Positions 9,213 to 18,598 of a DNA stretch of 64,000 nt are shown in pieces. Source of the DNA: CAVZXS01 sp963779325 (GTDB lineage Bacteria > Bacteroidota > Bacteroidia > Chitinophagales > Chitinophagaceae); contig CAVZXS010000037.1 in NCBI GenBank assembly GCA_963779325.1, positions 1-64,000 of the forward strand, given 5' to 3'. Under the pieces are notes generated by a model. It was given only the letters and a program-made list of their open reading frames with translations. It had not been told where the DNA came from and ran no database searches. The stretch's first letter is position 1, and each line of letters starts with the position of its first letter. The position numbers and the translations under genes were made by a program.

Positions 9213-9256
9213 GAACCACGAAGTCACAGAATCACAGAGTAACACAGAGATTTTGT
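9213..9256. repeat. CACAGAG-type repeat, third copy
   Basis: AACCACGAAGTCACAG followed by AATCACAGAGTAACACAGAG lies between the GntP gene and the next minus-strand gene, and belongs to the same family as the copies flanking 2316-3220. Confidence 0.55.
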
Positions 9257-9306
9257 GAACCTTTAAGCATTGCAGTTCAAATAAAATTATCTCATAGTGA
9301 GGAATC

Positions 9307-10392
9307 TTATTTCACCGTAACCGCATCTTTTTCGAATGGGCCTTTAAAAGCAGAAGGATCGATACTGAAATGACGTGTATAGATATTGGCGGTTTGAAAT
9401 AAATTTTTTAACCATATAGCGGTCTGTTCAAAACCTTTTCCGTCTTTACTGTCAAAATCATTTAATATTAGCCCCTGCGCTTCTTTCATCATCATCTGCG
9501 GATCATCCAAATAATAATAAAGTACCGCCAAATTAAAATAACTGGCGTATCGTATTTTACGGTCGTGTTTGCGGGTAGAAGAATAATTTCTTTTAATATT
9601 TTCAAAATAATCAATTACCGGTTTTAATTTTTCTCTTACGCCGTCAATGGGGCTGTTGGCGTTCAAGCTGAAAAGCACATCGCTCAATTGCTGAAAGGCT
9701 TTGCGGTGTGCGGCATATTCAGCATGTTTGCGGCTGTCGATGATCCACATAAAATCATTGACCGTTACTTCGCTAAAGCCAAAATTTTCGCTAATGCGGT
9801 TGCTCAGGTTATGCATTGCCCTGTTTACTGAAGTACGGTACAAATCATTGGTCACGGTTAAAGCATTAATTGCAAAATAACCTTCGGCCAATTTTCTTAT
9901 GGGAAATTCAGGGCTTCTGTACACTTGCTTATAATTGCGATTGGCAAGATCCATATCCATAATATGTGTTCCTTTAAAATCGGTGATGGTAGCTACGGCT
10001 GCAAAAGTATAAATCACTTCCTGGCGGTAATAAATTTTTGTGCCTGTAATTTGCCCCGCTCTGTCTTTAATATTCTCTATTCTTTCTTTTACCGAAACAG
10101 ATTCAGGCAACAGATCATCTAATTTTACTTTTATTGAAAGATGGCCCTCGGCGGGTAATTTTCGCCAGCCTTCGAGCAATACAGTATTTTCAGGCGATAA
10201 TTCGTTGAGGAATGATTGCATCAGTCTTGTGCCTTCAACTTCTACGTTATAAGTTCGGTAAGTACTGTCTATACGCATTTTAGGAAGCGAACGGTATTGT
10301 ACACTAAAACGGTACTTATCAAGATCTACATTTCTTTGCGCAGATACCAAAAGCGGCAACAGGAGCAGTATAAAGGGGTATAGTTTTTTCAC
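9307..10392 (-). CDS. Secreted protein of unknown function
   Basis: A 361-residue protein with a strong signal peptide (MKKLYPFILLLLPLLVSAQ) and no later membrane segment, so it is probably periplasmic or surface exposed. The sequence has mixed alpha/beta character. The C-terminal third is helical, with a short passage (YASYFNLAVLYYYLDDPQMMMKEAQ) that resembles a single TPR-like helical hairpin. I recognise no catalytic motif and no named domain. The gene has its own spacer on both sides and no obvious operon partner. Its length, start and codon use look normal, so it is a real gene. Confidence 0.8.
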   Translation of the reverse strand: MKKLYPFILLLLPLLVSAQRNVDLDKYRFSVQYRSLPKMRIDSTYRTYNVEVEGTRLMQSFLNELSPENTVLLEGWRKLPAEGHLSIKVKLDDLLPESVSVKERIENIKDRAGQITGTKIYYRQEVIYTFAAVATITDFKGTHIMDMDLANRNYKQVYRSPEFPIRKLAEGYFAINALTVTNDLYRTSVNRAMHNLSNRISENFGFSEVTVNDFMWIIDSRKHAEYAAHRKAFQQLSDVLFSLNANSPIDGVREKLKPVIDYFENIKRNYSSTRKHDRKIRYASYFNLAVLYYYLDDPQMMMKEAQGLILNDFDSKDGKGFEQTAIWLKNLFQTANIYTRHFSIDPSAFKGPFEKDAVTVK

Positions 10393-10609
10393 GAATTAGG
10401 ATTTTATTGTTCTAATAACGAACGGAAGGCGAAAATATTTCCTTATCGGGGCTGTTTCTCAGCTATTTTTTGCGGGTAAAAACAGAATGAATGATGACTT
10501 GGGTTGCCATAGCTGAAATGTAAAAATACCATAGTGTTTGTCAAAGAGGATGACATCGAATTTTGCCAAAACCTTCATTTATTGTAAATTCGACTATTAA
10601 TATTTTTTT

Positions 10610-10813
10610 ATGAGCATTACTGAACAAATAGTAACAGATAAAAAGGGAAGGGCAGTGGCTGTTCAAATTCCGGTGAATCAATATAAAAAATTATTGGAAC
10701 TGGCAGAAGAGATGGAAGATATAAAAGCTTATGACAAAGCTGTAAAGCGCAAGCTTGAATTTATTCCCTTTAACCTGGCTTTAAAAGAATTGAAAGCCAA
10801 ACGAAAAAAATGA
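10610..10813 (+). CDS. RelB/Phd-type antitoxin-like protein
   Basis: A 67-residue protein that begins MSITEQIVTDKKGRAVAVQIP and continues with a helical, charged region (KKLLELAEEMEDIKAYDKAVKRK). This is the shape of small Phd/RelB antitoxins: a short DNA-binding N-terminus giving swapped dimers, then a helix that wraps the toxin. The gene overlaps the RelE-like gene by four bases (ATGA), the usual arrangement of such modules. It would bind the toxin and repress its own promoter. The assignment depends partly on the neighbour. Confidence 0.75.
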   Translation: MSITEQIVTDKKGRAVAVQIPVNQYKKLLELAEEMEDIKAYDKAVKRKLEFIPFNLALKELKAKRKK

Positions 10814-11053
10814 TGTACTCAATTGTTATTGACCGGATGGCTCAAAAACAGTTGGGCAAAATTCCTCCTCCGCATTTTAAAAAGTATTAGTGAGCTTGCC
10901 GCAGATGCGAGACCGCCGGGATGCAAAAAACTAACAGGTCGTCAGGGTTACAGAATTCGTATTGGCGATTATCGGGTGATCTATAACATCGAAGACAGAA
11001 TACTTACTGTTTTTGTTATTGATATCGGGCATAGAAAAGATATTTATGATTAG
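10810..11053 (+). CDS. RelE/ParE-family toxin, frameshifted
   Basis: Reading from ATG 10810 gives MMYSIVIDRMAQKQLGKIPPPHFKK and then a stop; the continuation SISELAADARPPGCKKLTGRQGYRIRIGDYRVIYNI runs in another frame to 11053. Adding one A to the A-run near 10880 joins them into a protein of about 80 residues with the RelE/ParE signature (RPPGCKKL, GYRIRIGDYRVIY, GHRKDIYD). RelE toxins cut mRNA on the ribosome. The break is in a homopolymer, so it may be a sequencing error; otherwise the toxin is dead and the antitoxin is a relic. Confidence 0.75.
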
Positions 11054-11122
11054 CGAAATCTCACGGTGCCAAAAAAATAAAATTTGGTGTATCGCTTCGT
11101 TTGCTTAACAAATTAAATTCCA

Positions 11123-11455
11123 ATGAAATATTTTATTCCAATTTTTTTTCTTTCCTTTTTTGCTTCCTGTTCTACTGCTCTGCCAAAAGAAGACGAAGTA
11201 AAAGAAAAAGTAAAACTTTGGTACATACAGCAGAGCAGTATTACCGGTAAGAGCCCTGCCGCTATTGAGGGAATCACCGTTTTGTCCATTACAAAAGATA
11301 CGGAACGTGAAGGTGTTTTTAATACAGTCAGTATAGCGGCAGGTTCGCTGCCGCATTCACCGGCAACGGATACAATGCCCGATCTGAAATTTTATGATAC
11401 GGTGAAAATGAGTCTTGAGTGGAACGGCGCTAAATGGGTATCTGTAAATGAATAG
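11123..11455 (+). CDS. Small lipoprotein of unknown function
   Basis: A 110-residue protein whose N-terminus (MKYFIPIFFLSFFASCS) is a lipoprotein signal with Cys16 as the lipidation site. The mature part is acidic, with predicted beta strands ending in EWNGAKWVSVNE, a form seen in small Bacteroidota lipoproteins that have one SHOCT- or NTF2-like fold, but I cannot assign a family. It stands alone between the RelB/RelE-like pair and pcm. Confidence 0.65.
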   Translation: MKYFIPIFFLSFFASCSTALPKEDEVKEKVKLWYIQQSSITGKSPAAIEGITVLSITKDTEREGVFNTVSIAAGSLPHSPATDTMPDLKFYDTVKMSLEWNGAKWVSVNE

Positions 11456-11527
11456 CTTCTGGGTTTTCAAAATCATAATTTAGAATTTAGGTTTTAGCCC
11501 TGCGCTTGGTTATCTTGCACACCACTT

Positions 11528-12181
11528 ATGAGACCAACAGAAGATACATACCGCCACAAAGGCCTGCGAAAAAAATTGGTGGACACGGTTCGCTCCAAAG
11601 GAATTAGCGATGAAGAAGTGCTGGAGGCTATTAATAAAATCCCCAGGCATTTTTTTCTTGATTCCGCTTTTGATGAAAAAGCTTATGAAGACAAAGCTTT
11701 TCCCATTGGCGAAGGACAGACTATTTCGCAACCTTATACAGTGGCTTATCAAACGGAGCTGTTGGAACTTAAAAAATTTGATAAGGTATTGGAAATTGGT
11801 ACCGGCAGCGCTTACCAGGCGTCCGTATTAGCAGAGATGGGTGTGCAGGTATATACCATCGAAAGGCAAAAGAAATTATTTGAAAGCAATAAGTTGTTTC
11901 CTTACATAAAAAAATATACTAACATTAAATTTTTTTACGGCGACGGATATGAAGGCTTACCGACTTATGCGCCTTTTGATAAAATAATTATTACCGCCGC
12001 TGCTCCGGATATTCCCTTAAAATTAATTGAGCAATTAAAACCCGGCGGTATGATGGTAATACCGGTTGGCGCCGGCGATGTGCAACAAATGAAAAGAATT
12101 ACCAAATTGGCTATTGGCGGTATTAAAGAAGAAGTGTTTGATCAGTTTTCTTTTGTGCCGATGCTGGACGGAAAGAAATAA
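11528..12181 (+). CDS. pcm: Protein-L-isoaspartate O-methyltransferase
   Basis: This cytoplasmic repair enzyme methylates L-isoaspartyl residues of damaged proteins, using S-adenosylmethionine. The 217-residue length fits the family. Visible motifs are GEGQTISQPYTVAYQTELL (family Ser/Gln loop near the active site), SAM-binding VLEIGTGSAYQASVLA, the acidic YTIERQ at the end of strand 2, FDKIIITAAAPDIP, and LKPGGMMVIPVG. The start at 11528 gives the expected N-terminus. A palindromic repeat begins a few bases after the stop. Confidence 0.95.
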   Translation: MRPTEDTYRHKGLRKKLVDTVRSKGISDEEVLEAINKIPRHFFLDSAFDEKAYEDKAFPIGEGQTISQPYTVAYQTELLELKKFDKVLEIGTGSAYQASVLAEMGVQVYTIERQKKLFESNKLFPYIKKYTNIKFFYGDGYEGLPTYAPFDKIIITAAAPDIPLKLIEQLKPGGMMVIPVGAGDVQQMKRITKLAIGGIKEEVFDQFSFVPMLDGKK

Positions 12182-12184
12182 AAA

Positions 12185-12356
12185 GCCAAGCCCCATCACG
12201 GCCCCCTCTAAATCTCCCCCCAAGGGTGAGACTTGTTATACACAGACCCGAATAAAAGGAAATCAAACTACTATTTTGTATTTACAAATAAGCGAGGTCT
12301 GTGTGTTGGTCTCCTTCCCCTTTGGGGAAGGCAGGGGTGGGGCCTTAGTGGGGACT
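12185..12356. repeat. Palindromic CCCCT/AGGGG-type repeats between pcm and htpX
   Basis: Two repeat arms surround a short spacer: GGCCCCCTCTAAATCTCCCC...AAGGG at 12198-12229, and CTTCCCC (12314-12320) pairing with GGGGAAG (12324-12330), followed by GGGGTGGGGCC. The right arm supplies the last codons of htpX (SPH and stop). The related CACCCTCTCC...GGAGAGGG element lies in the gene at 53139. Confidence 0.65.
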
Positions 12357-13295
12357 GAATTGCTGCAACAACTCAATTCTTTTTTCGATAGGAGGGTGCG
12401 TCGCGAATATATTATCCCACGAAATAGATTTATGCACGGAAGGTTGCGGGCTGTTGATAAATAACTGCGCTACATCACGACTTTCTACCGCTTCTATAAA
12501 CGGATCATCTTTTATTTTTTGTAACGCAGCGGCCAATGCATAAGGTTTCTTGGTCATATCCGCTGCGCCGGCATCGGCTAAGTATTCTCTTGACCGCGAA
12601 ATACCAAAACGCAACAACATAGAAATAAAATAACAAATTGCCGTTACTACAATCGCTATTAAAATAATAGCGCCGGCTCCTTTTTTCTTATCTCCGCCGC
12701 CGGTAAATCGTAAACTGCGAAAAGCCATTTCCGCTAAAAAAGAAAAGATGCCGACAAAAATAATAGATATGATAAGTAAGCGAACGTCACGGTTTTTTAT
12801 ATGCGTCAGTTCGTGGGCAATAACGCCTTCCAGTTCTTCGTCATTCAGTTTATTAATAATACCTCTTGAAAACGTAACGGAAAAACTTTTTTCGTTGATG
12901 CCGCTTGCAAAAGCATTTAGCGAATCATCCTCTATTACATACACTTTCGGCATTTTCATTCCTTGTGATATGCAAAGATTCTCAACCAAATTATACACTC
13001 TTTTATTTTCAATTCTCACTAATGATTTGCGTCCCGTTGCAAGTTTTATAAACGTACTGTGACCCGCCCAAGCAATTAAAAACCAAATACCCACGCCGAT
13101 AAGTATAAACGGCGCTGCAGAAAGAAATGCTTCATTGGGGCCGATAGAGTTATAGCCCTCAATATCATTATTATTTACACCAAAGTAAATTATAGCATAA
13201 AGCATCCCAAGCAACAGAGCCGGGAATGCTATCAATAAAAGAATTGAATTAAAATTATTTTTCCTGATTTGTTTATCTAAGCCAATGTATTGCAT
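12345..13295 (-). CDS. htpX: M48-family zinc metalloprotease, HtpX-like
   Basis: A 316-residue membrane protease with two N-terminal membrane segments (LLLIAFPALLLGMLYAIIYF and IGVGIWFLIAWAG), the zinc-binding HEXXH (HELTH, near residue 160) in VIAHELTHIKNRD, two more membrane segments, and the third zinc ligand in SREYLADAGAADMT. HtpX proteases degrade misfolded membrane proteins. It lies 100 bases after lemA on the same strand, a pairing seen in many bacteria. The last residues (FSPH) come from a palindromic repeat that runs into the stop codon, so the original C-terminus has probably been replaced. Confidence 0.9.
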   Translation of the reverse strand: MQYIGLDKQIRKNNFNSILLLIAFPALLLGMLYAIIYFGVNNNDIEGYNSIGPNEAFLSAAPFILIGVGIWFLIAWAGHSTFIKLATGRKSLVRIENKRVYNLVENLCISQGMKMPKVYVIEDDSLNAFASGINEKSFSVTFSRGIINKLNDEELEGVIAHELTHIKNRDVRLLIISIIFVGIFSFLAEMAFRSLRFTGGGDKKKGAGAIILIAIVVTAICYFISMLLRFGISRSREYLADAGAADMTKKPYALAAALQKIKDDPFIEAVESRDVAQLFINSPQPSVHKSISWDNIFATHPPIEKRIELLQQFSPH

Positions 13296-13363
13296 TGTTG
13301 CATTCTTACTCTTGAAAACATTTAGGTTTTTGCATCTTTGAGGGTCTGTGTATAGCGAAGCCT

Positions 13364-13379
13364 TCCGCCAATCGGCGGA
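13364..13379. repeat. Short perfect palindrome between lemA and htpX
   Basis: TCCGCC-AATC-GGCGGA, flanked by CCT and GAGGCC. The stem is nearly the same as the core of the first hutU insertion. It lies in the transcribed spacer between lemA and htpX and has no T-run of a terminator. Confidence 0.7.
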
Positions 13380-13394
13380 GAGGCCGGAAGCGGC

Positions 13395-13955
13395 TTAAAA
13401 CTTAATTTTTGGCGGTTCTTCCAATTGTTCTCTTTTCTCCGTACCGAGGTCAAACATAATTTCCCTTGCAAATCCAAAATTCTTTGCAATAAGATTGGAA
13501 GGAAAAGTTTCGCAGGCATTATTGTATTCGGCAGTAGCACCGTTAAAAAAGCGGCGTGATGCGGCCAATTTATTTTCTATATCACTCAGTTCTTCCTGCA
13601 ATTGTAAAAAATTTTGATTGGCTTTTAAATCAGGGTAGGCTTCTACCGAAAGTTTTAACCCCGCCAGTGCAGAAGAAAGTTGTTGTTCTGCCACAATCTT
13701 TCCGTCAATCGTTGTCGCATTCATGGCGGCGGTACGGGCTTCTGTTACTTTAATCAGCAATTCCTTCTCGTGCCCGGCATAGCCTTTTACCGTTTCTACC
13801 AATTGCGGTATCAAATCGTGTCGTTGACGCAGTTGTACATCAATATCGGCAAAAGCATTTTGCCTGCGATTGCGCAAACGAACCAAACTATTATAAAGGC
13901 TCATCATCCAAATGGCGATCAGCACAATAATCCCGATAAGAATAAGTAGCGGCAT
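13395..13955 (-). CDS. lemA: LemA family protein
   Basis: A 186-residue protein with one N-terminal membrane helix (MPLLILIGIIVLIAIWMMSLYNSLV) followed by the LemA signature: RLRNRRQNAFADIDVQLRQR, HDLIPQLVETVKGYAGHE, YPDLKANQNFLQLQEEL and YNNACETFPSNLIA. The helical bundle faces the outside or periplasm. LemA proteins have no agreed activity; they are found with M48 proteases, as here with htpX, and some relatives have been linked to stress responses. The start and length are normal. Confidence 0.95.
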   Translation of the reverse strand: MPLLILIGIIVLIAIWMMSLYNSLVRLRNRRQNAFADIDVQLRQRHDLIPQLVETVKGYAGHEKELLIKVTEARTAAMNATTIDGKIVAEQQLSSALAGLKLSVEAYPDLKANQNFLQLQEELSDIENKLAASRRFFNGATAEYNNACETFPSNLIAKNFGFAREIMFDLGTEKREQLEEPPKIKF

Positions 13956-14037
13956 AGTATTTTAATTTTACTCAAGTTAAATAAAAACTTCTTTTTTATT
14001 CGGCTTTCTTTTTTATATTGTAAAATATTTCTTGCAT

Positions 14038-16482
14038 ATGAGAGTCATTCCTTTTGTTATTTCCGCTTTTGTTACAGCCGGGTTGGTTTTTGCTCTGAAT
14101 ACTAAATTTGGTGCTGCGCCGGCCATGGGTAAATTTTTAAGCCCTCAGCAAGGTTTTTGGCAAAATGCCGAGCCCGCCAATAAAAGTTTTGATGATGAAT
14201 TAAAATTTCCTGAGCTGAAAGGCGAAGCCAATGTATATTTTGATGAACGATTGGTACCGCATGTATTTGCAGAAAATGACGAGGACTTGTATTTTATACA
14301 AGGTTATCTGCACGCCAAATTCCGTTTATGGCAAATGGATTTTCAAACCGAAGCCGCAGCCGGTAATGTAAGCGCCATCATTGGCAAAAAAGCTGTAAAC
14401 TACGATAAAGAACAACGTAGGTTGGGAATGGTATATGCCGCTGAAAATGCAATGAAGGAAGTAGAAAAAGACCCCGCTTCAAAAACTGCTTTTGAAGCTT
14501 ATGCAAATGGCGTCAATGCATATATTAATACGTTGACGGTAAGCTCATTGCCGGTAGAATATAAGCTGATGGGTTTTAAACCCAACAAATGGACAAAATT
14601 AAAGACTGCGCTGCTGCTAAAAATGATGGCGAAGATGCTTTCTTCAGGTACCGAAAATGATTTGGAAAATACCAATGCAAAAGCATTGTTCAGTATGGAT
14701 GAATTTAAAATGATTTATCCGCAGGTAAATGATTCATTGCTGCCCATTGTACCCAAAGGAACGCCGTTTGCTAAACCGGGTATTGTTCCTGTAAAACCCG
14801 CCGTTGCCGATTCTGCCTATTTTGGTAATAAAGATGTGGTACAGTATAAAGAAATTTCTAAACCTGATATAAATAACGGAAGTAATAACTGGGTAGTGGG
14901 CGGTACTAAAACCCAAAGCGGCAAACCTATTCTTTGCAACGATCCGCATTTGGAACTTTCTTTTCCTTCTATATGGTATGAAATGCAGTTGGCTACACCG
15001 GCCGGTAATGCTTACGGCGTTACATTGCCCGGCAGCCCGTTTGTAATTATTGGTTTTAATGACAGCATCGCCTGGGGGGTTACCAATGCGCAGCGTGATG
15101 TAAAAGATTATTATGATATAAAATTTAAAGACGCTTCTAAAAAAGAATATTTATTTAACGGGCAATGGACGAAATCGGAGATTCGGTACGAAACGATAAA
15201 AGTAAAAGGCGGAGCCGATGTGATTGATACGGTTGCTTATACTGTATTCGGCCCGGTTATGTTTGATGAAAGTTTTTCAAATGACTATGCTGATAAAAAA
15301 GCTCTTGCCGTAAGATGGGTGGCGCATGATCCGAGTAATGAAGCCCAAACTTTTTATAAACTGAATCATGCAAAAAATTATAGTGACTACGAAGAAGCGA
15401 TACAATCATTTAAATGTCCCGGACAAAATTTTGTATTCGCTTCCAAGACCGGCGATATCGCTATTTGGCAGCAGGGACAGTTTCCTGCAAGATGGAACGG
15501 GCAGGGATTATTTGTAATGCCGGGGCAGGACAGCAGTTTCATGTGGCAGGGGTTTATTCCGCAGCCGGAAAATCCGCACAGCAAAAACCCTGTGCAGGGA
15601 TTTTTAGAAAGCGCCAACCAGCGTCCCGCAGATTCTACCTATCCTTATTTTATTCCGGGCAGTTATATTACTCCGCGTGGTATTACCATAACCAACAAGC
15701 TGGCTGCCATGAACGGCATTACGCCGGATGATATGAAGAAGTTGCAGTACGATTATTTTAATACACTGGCCGAAGATGCAAGGGGTGTACTGTTAAAATA
15801 TGTTCGTGAAAATGAATTGGATGCCGGCGGTAAAAAATATTTGGAGATACTTCGCAATTGGGATTTAATCGCCGGCCCCGCATCAACGGGGCAAACTGTT
15901 TTTCAAACCTGGTGGGACAGTCTTGAAGTGGAAGTATGGAAAGATGAATTAACAAAAGTAAAGTCGCCTGTTAATTGGCCCGCTGAACAAACATTAATGG
16001 AGCTGCTTAAAAAAGATACGGCGATGAAATTTATTGACAATATAAATACTTCGCAAAAAGAAACTATTTATGATGCAGTGACCAATGCACTGAATAAAGC
16101 TGCGATTGATTTACAAAAAGAAGAAGCGGCCGGTAAATTAGAATGGACAAGACATAAGGATCCCACTATTTATCATTTACTAAAACAAAATATGATGCCA
16201 TTTGCAAGAACGGGTATACCGGTGGGCGGCAATGGTAATATTATAAATGCGGTAACTAAAAGTCACGGGCCAAGCTGGCGTATGATTGTACACATGACGG
16301 ACAGAACGGAAGCATACGGTGTATACCCCGGCGGACAAAGCGGCAACCCCGGCAGTAAGTATTATGATGATTATGTAAATACCTGGGCCGAAGGAAAATA
16401 CAATGAACTTTGGTTTATGCGTGCCGGCGACAGAGGCGATAAGAAAATAAAGTGGCGGATTAAGGCAACTAAGCTGCAATAA
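14038..16482 (+). CDS. Penicillin acylase family N-terminal-nucleophile hydrolase
   Basis: An 814-residue exported protein of the penicillin amidase family: signal sequence, an alpha-chain region with YFIQGYLHAKFRLWQMDF, then the self-cleavage site before Ser282 in GSNNWVVGG. That Ser becomes the N-terminal nucleophile of the beta chain. PILCNDPHLELSFPSIWYEM and NDSIAWGVTNAQRDVKDYY follow, as in the family. Enzymes of this fold split amides such as beta-lactam side chains or acyl-homoserine lactones; the natural substrate here is unknown. I chose ATG 14038 over the in-frame TTG six bases upstream. The gene is divergent from lemA. Confidence 0.9.
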   Translation: MRVIPFVISAFVTAGLVFALNTKFGAAPAMGKFLSPQQGFWQNAEPANKSFDDELKFPELKGEANVYFDERLVPHVFAENDEDLYFIQGYLHAKFRLWQMDFQTEAAAGNVSAIIGKKAVNYDKEQRRLGMVYAAENAMKEVEKDPASKTAFEAYANGVNAYINTLTVSSLPVEYKLMGFKPNKWTKLKTALLLKMMAKMLSSGTENDLENTNAKALFSMDEFKMIYPQVNDSLLPIVPKGTPFAKPGIVPVKPAVADSAYFGNKDVVQYKEISKPDINNGSNNWVVGGTKTQSGKPILCNDPHLELSFPSIWYEMQLATPAGNAYGVTLPGSPFVIIGFNDSIAWGVTNAQRDVKDYYDIKFKDASKKEYLFNGQWTKSEIRYETIKVKGGADVIDTVAYTVFGPVMFDESFSNDYADKKALAVRWVAHDPSNEAQTFYKLNHAKNYSDYEEAIQSFKCPGQNFVFASKTGDIAIWQQGQFPARWNGQGLFVMPGQDSSFMWQGFIPQPENPHSKNPVQGFLESANQRPADSTYPYFIPGSYITPRGITITNKLAAMNGITPDDMKKLQYDYFNTLAEDARGVLLKYVRENELDAGGKKYLEILRNWDLIAGPASTGQTVFQTWWDSLEVEVWKDELTKVKSPVNWPAEQTLMELLKKDTAMKFIDNINTSQKETIYDAVTNALNKAAIDLQKEEAAGKLEWTRHKDPTIYHLLKQNMMPFARTGIPVGGNGNIINAVTKSHGPSWRMIVHMTDRTEAYGVYPGGQSGNPGSKYYDDYVNTWAEGKYNELWFMRAGDRGDKKIKWRIKATKLQ

Positions 16483-16580
16483 AAAAGATTACTGTTCATA
16501 TAACATTAACAAAAGATGAACACCATAAAATAATTTTCTTCATTAAAAACTGCTGAACCCTTAAGGTTTGGTTATTAATT

Positions 16581-16961
16581 ATGAAATTCGCAGCATCAGT
16601 TATATTAACGGCATTATTAAGTTTTATTGTTGGTTTGAAATTTGAATGGTGGACAGTTGCCCTTGTAGCATTTTTAGTAGCCTTATTGATACATCAAAAA
16701 GCAGGCAAGGCATATCTTGCTGCATTCGCAGCTATTTTTTTATTATGGGGTGCATTGGCACTTTGGATTAACATACAAAATCAATCAATGCTATCTGCAA
16801 AAATTGCAAAAGTGTTACCATTGGGCGGTTCGCCGGCAGCATTGATATTTGTCACTGCTTTCACAGGTGCATTAGTAGCGGGTTTTGCAGCTATGAGCGG
16901 CAGTTATTTAAGACAGATTAAAGAAGAGTTGATGCCCCCATCCCCTAAAGGGTGTATATAG
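16581..16961 (+). CDS. Small hydrophobic membrane protein
   Basis: A 126-residue protein with four likely membrane segments (ASVILTALLSFIVGL, WWTVALVAFLVALLI, AYLAAFAAIFLLWGALALW, AALIFVTAFTGALVAGFAA). I do not recognise a family. The last residues (MPPSPKGCI) are encoded by CCCCCATCCCCTAAAGGG, a form of the palindromic repeat seen beside htpX, so the natural C-terminus may have been overwritten by the repeat. Confidence 0.75.
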   Translation: MKFAASVILTALLSFIVGLKFEWWTVALVAFLVALLIHQKAGKAYLAAFAAIFLLWGALALWINIQNQSMLSAKIAKVLPLGGSPAALIFVTAFTGALVAGFAAMSGSYLRQIKEELMPPSPKGCI

Positions 16962-17063
16962 TTTTCATATCGAATCTCACACTTTAATTATGGACTATCA
17001 GTATTAATAGTATTTGATAATTTGAAATGTACTGCCTGAAGTTCCACATTTTTTAATTTCCTT

Positions 17064-17071
17064 TATCTTTG
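17064..17071 (+). promoter_or_regulatory. Probable -7 box of trhO
   Basis: TATCTTTG fits TAnnTTTG exactly and lies 66 bases before the trhO ATG. No -33 element is clear at the expected spacing. Confidence 0.35.
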
Positions 17072-17137
17072 CATTGCTTTAAAATTTTGCCCAACCTGCA
17101 ATTGGGTCTCGCTAAAGCGGGTTAAAATTTAAATATC

Positions 17138-18183
17138 ATGGCTCAACTACATAACCGCATCTCCCGACAGGAGCTGAAAGACCGTATTAAAAAGGATAAT
17201 ATCCCTCGTACTACTCTTTCTTTTTATCATTATTTTAAAATAGAAGAACCCGGGCAATTTCGCAATGAGTTATATAAAAATTTTCTTGCACTGGGGGTAT
17301 TGGGAAGGATTTATTTGGCACACGAAGGTATCAATGCACAAATGAGTTTGCCTTCGGCCAATTTCAATTTATTCAAAACCTATCTATATTCCATTGAATC
17401 GTTGAACGGCATACGATTAAACATTGCTGTAGATGATGATGCCCGCCCCGATAATTTCGGGGTAAAAGTTTTTATGTATTAGATATTAAAGTAAGAAATA
17501 AAATTGTGGCAGATGGAATTGCTGATCCGGAATTTGATATGGCCAACAAGGGTAAGTATGTAAATGCCGAAGAGTTTAATAAACTGACTAATGACCCCGA
17601 TACTGTAGTCATTGATATGCGCAATCATTATGAATACGAAGTAGGTCATTTTGAAAAAGCCATTGAAATACCCAGTGATACGTTCAGGGAACAACTGCCC
17701 ATGGCTGCGGATATGATGAATACGGATAAGGGAAAAAATATTATTATGTATTGCACCGGCGGTATACGCTGCGAAAAAGCAAGTGCCTACATGCTGCACA
17801 AGGGTTTTAAAAATGTATTTCATTTAGAGGGCGGTATTATTAACTATGTAAACAATGTAAAAGAGAAAGGATTAGAAAATAAATTTCACGGAAAAAATTT
17901 TGTATTTGACCAAAGGCTGGGGGAGCGGGTTACGGAAGAAATAATAGCTACCTGCCACCAATGCGGCAAACCGGCCGATACACATGTAAATTGTGTAAAT
18001 GATGCTTGCCATCTGTTATTTATCCAATGCGATGAATGCAATGCTAAAATGGAAGGCACTTGCAGCCGGGATTGTTTAGATTTTATACACTTATCTGCCG
18101 AACAGCAAAAGGAATTACGTAAAGGAATTGATAAAGGAAGAAATGTATTTAATAAAGCAAGGGAGAGGAAGAATAAAATTTGA
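17138..18183 (+). CDS. trhO: tRNA uridine(34) hydroxylase (rhodanese domain), frameshifted
   Basis: TrhO makes 5-hydroxyuridine at the wobble position of tRNAs. The protein would have about 348 residues: an N-terminal acylphosphatase-like domain (RIYLAHEGINAQMSLP), a rhodanese domain with active-site MYCTGGIRCEKASAYM, and a C-terminal Cys-rich part (CHQCG, CVNDACHLLFIQCDECNAKMEGTCSRDC). The frame breaks near 17475: GTTTTTATG gives a stop, while one more T (GTT TTT TAT GTA TTA GAT) restores the family text VFYVLDIKVRNKIVADG. The break is in a T homopolymer and every other motif is intact, so a sequencing error is the simplest reading. Confidence 0.9.
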
Positions 18184-18261
18184 AACCCGATTTGAAGGTT
18201 TACAAAACAAACTATTTAGTGCCGATAATTCTGTTTAGACAAAGTCATTAAACTATTCAGA

Positions 18262-18597
18262 TCAGTATTCTTCTCCCAAGTAAATTATTTGCACTTTATC
18301 ATTGTCGTTTTTTTGTAAAATATCCAGAAAGGCATTCTTTATTGTTTCATTATTTTGTAATAATGCTTGCTTATTTAAAATGATTATAATGATTTTTGCT
18401 TCGCCCACCCATTCTAAATCAGCAAGCACTTCTTCCAGGGCATCTAAATTTAAACCAAAATAATCAGGGATAGAAAGTTGTTGCTGTAAAGTAGTATAGC
18501 ATTTATCAATTGTATCGCAGGTGTTGCCGTCTATAAACACATAGCGTACATTATTCTCGTTGTAATAATCAGCAGGTATATTCTTAAATTTGGCCAT
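18262..18597 (-). CDS. Barstar-family ribonuclease inhibitor
   Basis: A 111-residue protein with the barstar fold signature: VFIDGNTCDTIDKCYTTLQQQLSIPDYFGLNLDALEEVLADLEWV. The PDYFGLNLDAL helix region and the following acidic residues are the part that plugs the active site of barnase-type RNases. It starts one base after the stop of the RNase gene on the same strand, so the two are cotranscribed with the toxin gene first. Its role is probably to protect the host cytoplasm before the RNase is exported. Confidence is raised by the neighbour. Confidence 0.9.
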   Translation of the reverse strand: MAKFKNIPADYYNENNVRYVFIDGNTCDTIDKCYTTLQQQLSIPDYFGLNLDALEEVLADLEWVGEAKIIIIILNKQALLQNNETIKNAFLDILQKNDNDKVQIIYLGEEY

Positions 18598-18598
18598 A

